Part shown: positions 1 to 6,535 of the stretch, piece by piece | Layout: every line of letters begins with the position of its first letter | Numbering within the stretch: the first letter of the stretch is position 1 | Notes under the pieces: generated by a model | What the model saw: only the letters and a program-made list of their open reading frames with translations | Databases searched by the model: none | Told to the model about the DNA's origin: nothing | NCBI GenBank assembly: GCA_014380505.1 | Contig: JACMJT010000184.1 | Location: 1 to 10,414, forward strand | DNA length: 10,414 nucleotides | Direction: 5' to 3' | DNA from: Hyphomicrobiales bacterium | GTDB taxonomy: Bacteria; Pseudomonadota; Alphaproteobacteria; Rhizobiales; Aestuariivirgaceae | Made by a program: the position numbers and the translations under genes

Positions 1-1
1 C

Positions 2-508
2 GCCATGAACCCGTGCAAATGCGGAATGGCGGGAGAAGCGGGCCACGTCTGCCGCACCGGCCCCCGCTGCGCCGCCGATTATCAGGGCCGCATTTCCGGC
101 CCACTGCTTGACCGCATGGATATCCAGATCGAATTGCCCGCCGTGAAAGCCTCCGACCTCTCGCTTCCAGCACCGAAAGAATCCAGCGCCGATGTCGCCA
201 TGAGAGTCGCCGCCGCCCGCGCCATTCAGTCGGAGCGCTTCGCCGCCCTCGGCAAGCCACAACTCCGCACCATTGCCCAGGCCGACGGCACGCTGCTCGA
301 AACCATCGCAACACCCGACGCGCCAGGACTAAAACTGCTGCGCGAAGCCGCCGACGCCATGAACCTCTCGGCCCGCGGCTATCACCGCGTACTGCGCGTG
401 GCCCGCACCCTGGCCGACCTCGACGGCCTCACGGAAATCTCCCGCCTCCATATCGCCGAAGCCCTGAGCTACCGAAAGCGCCTAGCCTCTTTCCGCCTCG
501 CCGCATGA
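2..508 (+). CDS. comM: ComM/YifB-family Mg-chelatase-like AAA+ ATPase, C-terminal part (5' end outside window)
   Basis: Only the last 168 codons are present; the frame is open to the left edge. The visible part starts at the end of the Mg-chelatase-like AAA+ core, with an NPCKCG motif, further cysteines (HVC, RC) and the family signature SGPLLDRMDI at about residues 32-41 of the visible protein. The C-terminal helical domain follows, with LSARGYHRVLRVARTLADL, where the sensor-2 arginine region of these ATPases lies, and an ending IAEALSYRKR typical of the family. Known family members are hexameric cytoplasmic ATPases, and ComM promotes branch migration during natural transformation. Whether this organism is transformable cannot be seen here. 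The stop at 506-508 lies 2 bp from the stop of the convergent cupin gene, with no terminator between them. The family assignment is firm; the competence role is inferred from homologues. Confidence 0.93.
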   Translation, partial: AMNPCKCGMAGEAGHVCRTGPRCAADYQGRISGPLLDRMDIQIELPAVKASDLSLPAPKESSADVAMRVAAARAIQSERFAALGKPQLRTIAQADGTLLETIATPDAPGLKLLREAADAMNLSARGYHRVLRVARTLADLDGLTEISRLHIAEALSYRKRLASFRLAA

Positions 509-510
509 AC

Positions 511-873
511 TCACGTGACAGTGGTTTCGCTGGCGGCGATATGAACGGCCAGCAGGCAGCCATTGGGCGTGCGGGAACAATGTTCAGTGCCATCCCTAAG
601 CCACACGAGATCGCCTTTCCTGAAAACCGTCCCGTCATTCTCGATGAGCTCTCCGTCCAGGATCAGAAACTGTTCGTGCCCGTTGTGGCGATGCGGCCGC
701 GTCGTCATGCCAGCCGGCATGCGGTAGACATGAAAGCCCGTGCCGGCAGGCAGGGTATCGTCAAGCTGCAAGACGCTGTCGCCCAAGGCAACGCCGTCGG
801 GATAGACAAACGGCTTGAACTCAGCCTCATAGATATTGGCGATGCGCCGGTCGGATGGCTTGACGGGGTGCAT
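511..873 (-). CDS. Small single-domain cupin, ChrR-like metal-binding type
   Basis: A 120-residue protein that is essentially one cupin barrel. Cupin motif 1 is HRHNGHEQFLILDGEL, giving likely metal ligands H61, H63 and E67. Motif 2 is KGDLVWLRDGTEH, giving H98. The HRHxGxEQ...G...GD....G..H pattern, followed by a small SRTPNGC segment, resembles the zinc-binding cupin of ChrR anti-sigma factors, but the N-terminal sigma-binding domain is absent. No signal peptide or membrane segment is seen, so it is probably cytoplasmic. The start is well supported: GAGGAGA at 881-887 lies 7 nt upstream of the ATG. It is the last gene of the minus-strand block, 15 bp after the 81-residue gene. Its role is unknown; small cupins next to oxygenases can be dioxygenases, isomerases or ligand-binding proteins. 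The fold is confident, the function is not. Confidence 0.88.
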   Translation of the reverse strand: MHPVKPSDRRIANIYEAEFKPFVYPDGVALGDSVLQLDDTLPAGTGFHVYRMPAGMTTRPHRHNGHEQFLILDGELIENDGTVFRKGDLVWLRDGTEHCSRTPNGCLLAVHIAASETTVT

Positions 874-888
874 GTACAGGTCTCCTCG

Positions 889-1134
889 TTAGGCAGGCTG
901 CGATGCTGCAAGCACGTCACCGGCAAGGCCGTGGGCTTGCAGAATTTTAATCGGGTCTTCGTGATCGAGCGGCGCGCAGACGCGATAAATCTCAAGTGTC
1001 CCCGCCCCAATCATGCCGTGCACGTAGAAATACATGGCAGCCCCGTAGCGCGTATGTCCCGAGCGGGGAAGGCCAAGGGCGCTGGTGAGCAATTCCAGTT
1101 GGCGGGCATCCTCGGGTGAACCGATGCGGATCAT
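889..1134 (-). CDS. Uncharacterised 81-residue protein, translationally coupled to the permease gene
   Basis: I do not recognise this family. The protein is soluble and probably helical. Its most distinctive stretch is RYGAAMYFYVHGMIGAG, followed by TLEIYRVCAPLDHEDP (residues 29-61), a mix of aromatic and acidic residues that looks conserved rather than random. There is no signal peptide, clear membrane helix or metal-binding motif. The ATG overlaps the stop codon of the upstream permease gene as ATGA (1131-1134), the same junction as between the two permeases, and there is no strong separate Shine-Dalgarno, so translational coupling is likely. That coupling and the tight 15-bp gap to the cupin are the main evidence that it is a real gene. 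It may be an accessory factor of the transport and oxidation pathway, but this is only inference from position. Confidence 0.75.
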   Translation of the reverse strand: MIRIGSPEDARQLELLTSALGLPRSGHTRYGAAMYFYVHGMIGAGTLEIYRVCAPLDHEDPIKILQAHGLAGDVLAASQPA

Positions 1135-1970
1135 TGGTTAGCCGCCACGGCGATTTGCACATCCCGCTGCCGCTGCTTCTCCGCTCGGTACATGAGGTAG
1201 CCCGCCAGCGTAACGCCCACGCCCACGACAACAATGACCAAAGTGGCGAGCGCATTGATATCGGGCGTCACGCCAAGCCTGACCTTGCTCCAGATGAGAA
1301 TTGGCAAAGTGGTTGCACCGGGCCCGGTGGTGAAGCTGGAAATCACCACGTCATCGAGGGAAATCGTAAACGCGAGCAGCCAGCCCGACAGGATGGCCGG
1401 AAAAATGATGGGAAGCGTCACATCCTTGAGAACCTGCCAGGGCCTCGAGCCCAGATCCATGGCCGCTTCCTCGATCGAAAGATCCATCGATGACAGTCGC
1501 GACTGAACGATGGTCGCAACATAGGTCATCGAGAAAGTGATATGGGCGATGGTGATCGTGGTGAAGCCCCGCTGTCCGGGCCAGCCGATCCACTTCGCCA
1601 TGAAAATGAACAGCATGAGCGACGAAATGCCGGTGATGACTTCAGGCATGATGAGGGGTGCTGTCACCAGGCCGGAGAAAAACGTGCTGCCGCGAAATCT
1701 CTTGAACCGGGCGAGGCTGATCCCCGCCATGGTGCCGAGGATCGTGGCGAAGGTCGCACTGAGGAGGGCAATTTCCAAGGAAAGAATTGCCGCCTTGATG
1801 ATCTGGCCGTCGTTCAAAAGCTTGCCGTACCACTGCGTCGAGAAGCCGCCCCACACCGTCGCCAGCCGCGATTTGTTGAACGAGAAAAACACCATGGAAA
1901 GGATCGGAATATAAAAAAACGCAAATCCGAAGCACAGGCAGGAGAATAGGAAAAGCGGGCGCCGCGTCAT
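1131..1970 (-). CDS. potI: Polyamine-type ABC transporter permease, PotI/PotC-like
   Basis: A 279-residue inner-membrane permease of the spermidine/putrescine (PotC/PotI) type. It has about six hydrophobic segments, near residues 8-30, 60-85, 98-124, 136-156, 186-209 and 239-261. The cytoplasmic EAA loop that docks on the ATPase is clear: EEAAMDLGSRPWQVLKDVTLP at about residues 167-187, followed by SLDDVVISSFTTGPG, which is very characteristic of PotC/PotI proteins. It should form a heterodimeric channel with the PotH-like protein encoded just upstream. The ATG overlaps the potH stop as ATGA (1967-1970), and its own stop overlaps the start of the next gene in the same way, so three genes are translationally coupled. 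The family assignment is firm; substrate specificity cannot be read from the permease. Confidence 0.95.
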   Translation of the reverse strand: MTRRPLFLFSCLCFGFAFFYIPILSMVFFSFNKSRLATVWGGFSTQWYGKLLNDGQIIKAAILSLEIALLSATFATILGTMAGISLARFKRFRGSTFFSGLVTAPLIMPEVITGISSLMLFIFMAKWIGWPGQRGFTTITIAHITFSMTYVATIVQSRLSSMDLSIEEAAMDLGSRPWQVLKDVTLPIIFPAILSGWLLAFTISLDDVVISSFTTGPGATTLPILIWSKVRLGVTPDINALATLVIVVVGVGVTLAGYLMYRAEKQRQRDVQIAVAANQ

Positions 1971-2950
1971 GATTTGGCCTCGCTTCCCGCCTGCGCCCGC
2001 GACTCAAAGCGGTGATACAGCATCATCGGCACGACCAGCATGAAGAGCAGTGCGACGGCGACCGCCGAAGCCATGGGCCAGTCGCGCGCCGCCGAAAATT
2101 CATCGTTGATCACCCGGCCGATCATCGGATCGGACGCATCGCCGACGAGGCTGGGAATGATGACTTCTCCCGATGCCGGAATGAAAACCAGCAAGCCGCC
2201 GGCGATGATTCCGGGAAGCGAAAGCGGCAGCGTGATATCCCTGAACACCTGCCACGGCTTCGATCCCAGATCCATGGCCGCTTCATTGAGCGTACCGTCA
2301 AGCCTTTCCAGATTGGCATAGAGCGGCAGGATCATGAACGGCAGGTAGGAATAGACCATCACCAGGATCACCGCGAAATTGGTGTTCATCATCGGTATGG
2401 AACGAAGCGCCATGTCCGCCGGAATAACGCCATTGATGATCGCCGTGAGAGACTTGTTGAACCAGCTATTGGTGCCCATCAGTCCGATCCAGGCGTAGAC
2501 CCTGAGCAGGAATGACGTCCAGAACGGCAGGATCACCAGCAGCAGCAGGATACCGCGCCAAGTCCCTTTGACCCGGGTGATGGCGAGCGCCATGGGATAG
2601 CCCAGCAACAGGCAAAGCACGGTCGCGATCCCGGCACTGTAGATCGATGTAAGATAGGCCCGTATGTATACCGGGTCCTGGAACAGGCGGGCGATATTCT
2701 TGAGGTCGATATAGGGCCAGGTGTCGGCGAAGGCGAAGGGCGGTGATGTGCCCGCCCGCGTCGCCAAACTCATGACGATCACGATCAGGAACGGCAGAAG
2801 GAAAAAGGCAAGCAGCCAGCCATAGGGCGAGGCGATGATGACGTTCCGCCAGCCGCGGCGATTGAACCAGTTGCGAAAAGACTGGCTTGCGCCGCGCGAA
2901 AGAAGGCCCGTTGTTTCGGTATCCGCGGCCAGAGTGCTGTTGCCATCCAT
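1967..2950 (-). CDS. potH: Polyamine-type ABC transporter permease, PotH/PotB-like
   Basis: A 327-residue membrane protein with a soluble N-terminal extension of about 40 residues, then six predicted transmembrane segments near residues 42-62, 101-125, 132-155, 190-212, 244-265 and 293-313. The EAA loop NEAAMDLGSKPWQVFRDITLP spans about 222-242. The following IPASGEVIIPSLVGD is the typical PotB/PotH continuation. Length and topology match PotH better than the shorter PotB. It pairs with the PotI-like permease, and both dock on the PotG-like ATPase. The ATG lies only 4 bp after the ATPase stop codon, and the last 4 bp overlap the potI start. The EAA-loop DNA shares a 20-bp identical run with potI, reflecting their common origin. 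The family call is firm. Confidence 0.95.
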   Translation of the reverse strand: MDGNSTLAADTETTGLLSRGASQSFRNWFNRRGWRNVIIASPYGWLLAFFLLPFLIVIVMSLATRAGTSPPFAFADTWPYIDLKNIARLFQDPVYIRAYLTSIYSAGIATVLCLLLGYPMALAITRVKGTWRGILLLLVILPFWTSFLLRVYAWIGLMGTNSWFNKSLTAIINGVIPADMALRSIPMMNTNFAVILVMVYSYLPFMILPLYANLERLDGTLNEAAMDLGSKPWQVFRDITLPLSLPGIIAGGLLVFIPASGEVIIPSLVGDASDPMIGRVINDEFSAARDWPMASAVAVALLFMLVVPMMLYHRFESRAQAGSEAKS

Positions 2951-2954
2951 GGCT

Positions 2955-4097
2955 TCAATCCATCAACACAATGGCGGACGAGGGATCGAACGACAGCCAG
3001 ACCTCGTCCTCCCACTTGGCCACGCGCTCGTCCTCCTTGGCGCGGCGCGCGTTCACGCTGTTGGCGGTGACAAGGGCACCCGAGGCAAGCTTGACCCGGT
3101 AGAGGGAGTCCTTGCCGAAATACCCGAGATCTTGCACCCGCCCCTTGAACGCATTGACGGCGTTTGACGGCTTGCTCCGCGAGATCAGGATTTTCTCGGG
3201 CCGCACCGCGACCGTGACCTTGGCGCCCGGCGGCGGCGGTGTTTTATGGCTGGCTTTTATGCGGCCGCCGATTGCGGGCAAGTCCACTACGGTAAAACCA
3301 TTGGCCGACTCCGTGATCGCGCCTTCAAACTGATTGATGGAACCGATGAAGTCGGCGACAAAGCGGTTGCGCGGATATTCGTAGATTTCCGTTGGCGTGC
3401 CGACCTGCCGGACGATGCCTTTGTCCATCACTGCAATGCGGCTCGACAGCGTCATCGCCTCTTCCTGGTCGTGGGTAACCACCACGAAGGTGATGCCCGT
3501 CTTATCCTGGATATTCATGATTTCGAACTGCGTGCGCTCGCGCAATTTTTTGTCAAGGGCGCCCAGCGGCTCGTCGAGCAGCAGGAGCTTCGGCTGTTTC
3601 GCCAGCGCCCGGGCCAAAGCAACCCGCTGGCGCTGGCCGCCCGACAGTTGATGGGGCTTGCGCCCCGCGAGTTCGGTGAGTTGCACAAGATCGAGCATGT
3701 GGTGGACACGGTCGCGGCGCCCGGCATCGGTCATGGCTTCGTGCTTGAGACCGTACCCCACATTCTTCTCCACCGTCATATGGGGGAACAGGGCGTAGGA
3801 CTGGAACATCATGTTGACGGGCCGCTCATAGGGCGGCAGGTCCGTCACATCCTGCCCGTCGATAAAAACCCGGCCTGAGCTTGGTGTTTCAAAACCGGCC
3901 AGCATGCGGAGCAACGTGGTCTTGCCGCACCCCGAGCCGCCAAGCAGCGCAAAGAGTTCGCCCTTGTAAATTTCAAGCGAGACATTGTTGACCGCGGTGA
4001 AATCGCCAAACTTCTTGGTGACGGCATCAATTCTCAGGAAGGGCTTCGCCGCCGTTTCCTCTGGCGGCTCACTGTTCCGGCTTATGACCGTTGCCAC
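2955..4097 (-). CDS. potG: Polyamine-type ABC transporter ATP-binding protein, PotG/PotA-like
   Basis: A 380-residue ATPase that powers the transporter from the cytoplasmic face. All nucleotide-binding motifs are intact: Walker A GGSGCGKT (53-60), Q-loop MMFQSYALFPHMT (Q99), signature LSGGQ (151-155), Walker B LLLLDE (171-176), D-loop ALD (180-182) and switch histidine H209 in VVTHDQEEAM. The C-terminal third, from about residue 290, is a TOBE regulatory domain with VAVRPEKI. A short extra N-terminal segment of about 20 residues precedes the fold, as in PotG. The start is GTG at 4097; no ATG or other start fits between the upstream stop and the fold, and there is no strong Shine-Dalgarno. Translation may therefore rely on coupling to the binding-protein gene, whose stop is 22 bp upstream. 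The exact start is the least certain point. Confidence 0.95.
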   Translation of the reverse strand: MATVISRNSEPPEETAAKPFLRIDAVTKKFGDFTAVNNVSLEIYKGELFALLGGSGCGKTTLLRMLAGFETPSSGRVFIDGQDVTDLPPYERPVNMMFQSYALFPHMTVEKNVGYGLKHEAMTDAGRRDRVHHMLDLVQLTELAGRKPHQLSGGQRQRVALARALAKQPKLLLLDEPLGALDKKLRERTQFEIMNIQDKTGITFVVVTHDQEEAMTLSSRIAVMDKGIVRQVGTPTEIYEYPRNRFVADFIGSINQFEGAITESANGFTVVDLPAIGGRIKASHKTPPPPGAKVTVAVRPEKILISRSKPSNAVNAFKGRVQDLGYFGKDSLYRVKLASGALVTANSVNARRAKEDERVAKWEDEVWLSFDPSSAIVLMD

Positions 4098-4119
4098 GGG
4101 TTCGGTTCGCGCCCGAGCG

Positions 4120-5229
4120 CTAACCTCCGGTCTTGATCGCGCTGAAGGCCCGCGTCATCTCGCGGTCCTGCTCGTCGGTGAAAGCTTTAGGAGCCCACAG
4201 GCGCTTCATCGTTTCCGCATCGGGATAAACGGCGGGGTTCGCCAGTATGGCCGGATCGACGAAAGGTTTCGATGCGGCATTGCCGTTGGCATAGTTCGTG
4301 AAGTTGCTGCATTTGGCGATCACTTCCGGCTGCAGCATGTATTCCAGGAACTTGTAGGCGTTTTCCTTGTGCGCGGCATCTTTTGGAATGCATAGGCAGT
4401 CGACCCAGGCGGGCGCTCCCGTCTTGGGAACGAAATAGGCGAGATTGATCTCAACGCCCGCCTCGGTGGCGCGGGCCTTGGCGGTCGAATAATCGCCCGA
4501 CCAGCTGTTGATGACGCAGAGTTCCTTGTTCGGAATGGCGTTAAGATAGTTCGTGTTGTCGAAAGTGCGGATATGCTGCCGGATCGGCTTGAAAAGATCG
4601 ACGACCGCCTGGTAATCGGCGACGTTGGCGGTATCGCCATCCTTGCTGGCATATTTGAGCAGCATCGGAATGACGTCGGTCTGCGAGTCGAGAATGGAGA
4701 TGCCGCAATCGGCGAGCTTCGCGGCATTCTCAGGCTTGAAGACAAGGTCGAGTGATTCCATGTCCGCGTCCGGTATGCGTTCCTTGATCATGTCGACGTT
4801 GTAGGTGAATCCAACCGAGCCCCACATATAGGGAATGGCGTATTGGTTTCCCGGATCCCATCCAGAAAGTATGCGGAGGACCTCAGGATCAAGATTGCTC
4901 CAGCCGGGCAGTTTCGACTTGTCGAGCTTGTCGTAGATGTCAGCCTTGATGAAGCGCGGCATTTCGAGCCCCGACATGTCGACGACGTCATACCCCGTGC
5001 TGCCCGCCAGCATCTTGGCCTGCATTTCTTCAGCGGAACTGTAGGTATCGTAGGTGACCGCGATTCCGCTCGCAGACTGGAAGTCTTCGATCGTCGTTTC
5101 GCCGATATAGTCGGCCCAGTTATAGACATTGAGAACCGCATCTTCAGCGCGTGACCGGCGGATAAAGGGCATGGAAAGTGCCGCGGCGCCTCCGATCGCC
5201 GTCAGGGCAGAGCGTCTCGTCAGGGTCAT
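4120..5229 (-). CDS. potF: Periplasmic substrate-binding protein of a polyamine-type ABC transporter, PotF-like, Tat signal
   Basis: A 369-residue extracytoplasmic receptor delivering ligand to the permease pair. The N-terminus has a twin-arginine signal (TRRSAL, residues 4-9) and a hydrophobic stretch, with likely cleavage near A28. A GTG at 5238 would add three residues, but GAGGGAG at 5238-5244 abuts it and lies 8 nt before the ATG at 5229, so I choose the ATG. Compared from memory with E. coli PotF, the protein aligns throughout (YNWADYIG, MAGSTGYD-like LAGSTGYD, LDKSKLPGW, IPYMWG). Eight of eleven known putrescine-contact residues are kept: W38, D40, Y41, S86, W243, D246, D277 and Y313. 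Three differ: A39 for Ser38, D185 for Glu185 and W275 for Phe276. A cationic amine ligand is likely, but not necessarily putrescine. Confidence 0.94.
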   Translation of the reverse strand: MTLTRRSALTAIGGAAALSMPFIRRSRAEDAVLNVYNWADYIGETTIEDFQSASGIAVTYDTYSSAEEMQAKMLAGSTGYDVVDMSGLEMPRFIKADIYDKLDKSKLPGWSNLDPEVLRILSGWDPGNQYAIPYMWGSVGFTYNVDMIKERIPDADMESLDLVFKPENAAKLADCGISILDSQTDVIPMLLKYASKDGDTANVADYQAVVDLFKPIRQHIRTFDNTNYLNAIPNKELCVINSWSGDYSTAKARATEAGVEINLAYFVPKTGAPAWVDCLCIPKDAAHKENAYKFLEYMLQPEVIAKCSNFTNYANGNAASKPFVDPAILANPAVYPDAETMKRLWAPKAFTDEQDREMTRAFSAIKTGG

Positions 5230-5237
5230 ATCGTTCA

Positions 5238-5244
5238 CTCCCTC
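5238..5244 (-). promoter_or_regulatory. Shine-Dalgarno of the binding-protein gene; decides its start
   Basis: On the minus strand GAGGGAG is followed by 8 nt and then ATG at 5229. The upstream in-frame GTG at 5238 shares its first base with this motif and therefore has no usable spacing. This favours the ATG start and an N-terminus of MTLTRRSAL, with the twin arginines at residues 5-6. Confidence 0.8.
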
Positions 5245-5249
5245 TGGTT

Positions 5250-5269
5250 TTGAGCTCTTCGCGGCTCAA
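5250..5269 (-). repeat. Short hairpin in the leader of the binding-protein gene
   Basis: TTGAGC (5250-5255) and GCTCAA (5264-5269) form a perfect 6-bp inverted repeat around an 8-nt loop. It sits between the oxygenase stop (5290) and the Shine-Dalgarno of the binding-protein gene. There is no T-tract after it on the minus strand, so a terminator is unlikely. It may protect the 5' end of a processed binding-protein transcript, a common arrangement for genes whose product is needed in excess. A 6-bp stem can arise by chance. Confidence 0.35.
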
Positions 5270-5289
5270 GAATTATCCGGTCACCCAAT

Positions 5290-6462
5290 TCAATCCCTAT
5301 TTCCTGTCATGTCAAATTCGGAAGGCGGCGTGTCCATGCTCATGACCGGCAGCAACTGCCGCAAATGATCGTGATGACTGCGCACTCCCAATTCAAGATC
5401 GGAGAGGTGAAAGCCTTCGAAGGCCGAAGACTTCATCGATTCATTCGACCAGACGGTAAGCTGCTTGTCTTCCTTTGTGGTTTCGCGGTCGATGCGGGTG
5501 GCGAGATAGCGGGCGAGTTTTTGCTCCCGGCTCTCGCTGGGCCGCCGGTAGATGGCGCCGCGCTGCAAGGTTGACGACACCGAGAGCGGGAACTCCTGAT
5601 AGAATTGCACGAGCTCCGGCGTAACCGCGATCACCCCGTTGGGAAACAGGCCGAAATAGCTCCAGGCCTTGCGCAGATGTTCCGGCAGCCACGTCTGGGG
5701 GGGTGCGATCTTGATATAGTTCCGCACGCTCCAGCGCCGCCCGCCGTATGGATTGTAAACCGCCGTGGAGCGGCTCACGCCATTGACGAAGGCCTCGTCC
5801 CGGTAACTTGCCCCGTAGAGATCCTGCAAGGCGGGGTGCGCCATGGGCACGTGGTATCCTTCATTGTCCACATCGCGGATTGACTTCCAGTTCACCGGCG
5901 AACGGCTTTCCCAGAACCCGCCCGCGGGGACAAGGTCATCCAACTTGTAGGACGCGAGTTCCCGCGCGTGTGGCGCCATGAGTTCGGAGACGGCGGGCTG
6001 CGGGCCGGACCTGAAGCGGATAAAGATCAGGCCATGCCAGACTTCGACATCGATGGGCTTCAAGCCAAACGCCGTCTTGTCCATCGGCCCGAAACTCTTG
6101 GGCCGCGCCGGCCCCCTCAACGTGCCATCGAGATTGTACACCCAGCCGTGGAAGGGGCACACGATGGCGTTCTTGCAGTGACCTCGCTTGTCGGCGACAA
6201 CGCGCGACCCCCGGTGGCGGCAGAGATTGTGGAAAGCCCTGATCGCGCCAGTACCGTCCCTGATGATGAGGGCGCGCTCGGCCGCGACATCAAACGTAAA
6301 AAAGTCCCCAGGCAGCGGAATGTCGCTCACATGACCGGCGATCTGCCAGTGGGTTTCGAAGATCGCGGTTTGCTCCAGCCGTAGCAAGGCTTCGCTATGA
6401 TAGGTCCATGCGGGCAAGCCCCGGCGATCCCAAAGGTTCTTTCTATCGCTGCCGCGCTCCAT
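5290..6462 (-). CDS. Rieske non-heme iron oxygenase, alpha (catalytic) subunit
   Basis: A 390-residue cytoplasmic oxygenase and the first gene of the minus-strand operon. The N-terminal Rieske domain binds a [2Fe-2S] cluster through C81, H83, C102 and H105 (CRH ... CPFH). The catalytic domain has NWKSIRDVDNEGYHVPMAH, giving iron ligands H204 and H209. The third ligand is probably D332, because EDKQLTVWSNESMKS lines up with the ED...Q.G..S motif of the family. The bridging residue, three before the first His, is E201 rather than the usual Asp; carnitine monooxygenase CntA also has Glu there. Such enzymes take electrons from a separate flavin/ferredoxin reductase, which is not encoded in this window. 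The start is backed by GAGGAG at 6472-6477, 9 nt before the ATG. By context the substrate is probably an imported cationic or quaternary amine, undergoing N-dealkylation or hydroxylation; this is inference. Confidence 0.93.
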   Translation of the reverse strand: MERGSDRKNLWDRRGLPAWTYHSEALLRLEQTAIFETHWQIAGHVSDIPLPGDFFTFDVAAERALIIRDGTGAIRAFHNLCRHRGSRVVADKRGHCKNAIVCPFHGWVYNLDGTLRGPARPKSFGPMDKTAFGLKPIDVEVWHGLIFIRFRSGPQPAVSELMAPHARELASYKLDDLVPAGGFWESRSPVNWKSIRDVDNEGYHVPMAHPALQDLYGASYRDEAFVNGVSRSTAVYNPYGGRRWSVRNYIKIAPPQTWLPEHLRKAWSYFGLFPNGVIAVTPELVQFYQEFPLSVSSTLQRGAIYRRPSESREQKLARYLATRIDRETTKEDKQLTVWSNESMKSSAFEGFHLSDLELGVRSHHDHLRQLLPVMSMDTPPSEFDMTGNRD

Positions 6463-6471
6463 GCCTGGCCG

Positions 6472-6477
6472 CTCCTC
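6472..6477 (-). promoter_or_regulatory. Shine-Dalgarno of the Rieske oxygenase gene
   Basis: GAGGAG on the minus strand, 9 nt upstream of the ATG at 6462, supports the annotated start and a short leader from the promoter over the palindrome. Confidence 0.7.
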
Positions 6478-6502
6478 AAATTAAATTCACTCGACAGACG
6501 GG

Positions 6503-6532
6503 ATTTTGGCTGTATTTTGACTGACGTGTCAA
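6503..6532 (-). promoter_or_regulatory. Predicted promoter of the oxygenase-transporter operon
   Basis: Read on the minus strand, a perfect TTGACA (6532-6527) is followed after 18 nt by CAAAAT (6508-6503), a 4-of-6 match to TATAAT. This would start transcription about 35 nt before the oxygenase ATG. The -35 box lies inside the palindrome at 6518-6535, so a bound repressor would block it. The -10 assignment is weaker than the -35. Confidence 0.5.
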
Positions 6533-6535
6533 TCA
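6518..6535. promoter_or_regulatory. Palindromic operator candidate for the BetI-like regulator
   Basis: The 18-bp TGACTGACGTGTCAATCA is symmetric at 14 of 18 positions, of the form TGA-N-TGAC-NN-GTCA-N-TCA, centred between 6526 and 6527. Size and symmetry suit a TetR-family dimer. It lies in the only sizeable divergent intergenic region, between the oxygenase gene and the TetR gene. The arms carry TTGACA on the minus strand (6532-6527) and TTGACT on the plus strand (6517-6522), so one occupied site could repress both directions. Binding is inferred. Confidence 0.6.

Noticed and set aside
505..1119. Plus-strand open frame of 204 codons over the cupin and 81-residue genes
   Set aside because: The opposite strand has a clear cupin with metal-binding motifs and a good ribosome-binding site; the plus-strand frame shows no family features.
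3246..3878. Plus-strand open frame of 210 codons inside the ATPase gene
   Set aside because: It is antisense to an intact PotG-like ATPase with all catalytic motifs and has no similarity I can recognise.
4098..4119. Mini hairpin (GCGC ... GCGC) between the binding-protein and ATPase genes
   Set aside because: Four-base arms with a four-base loop are expected by chance in GC-rich DNA; it was not strong enough to list as a regulatory element.
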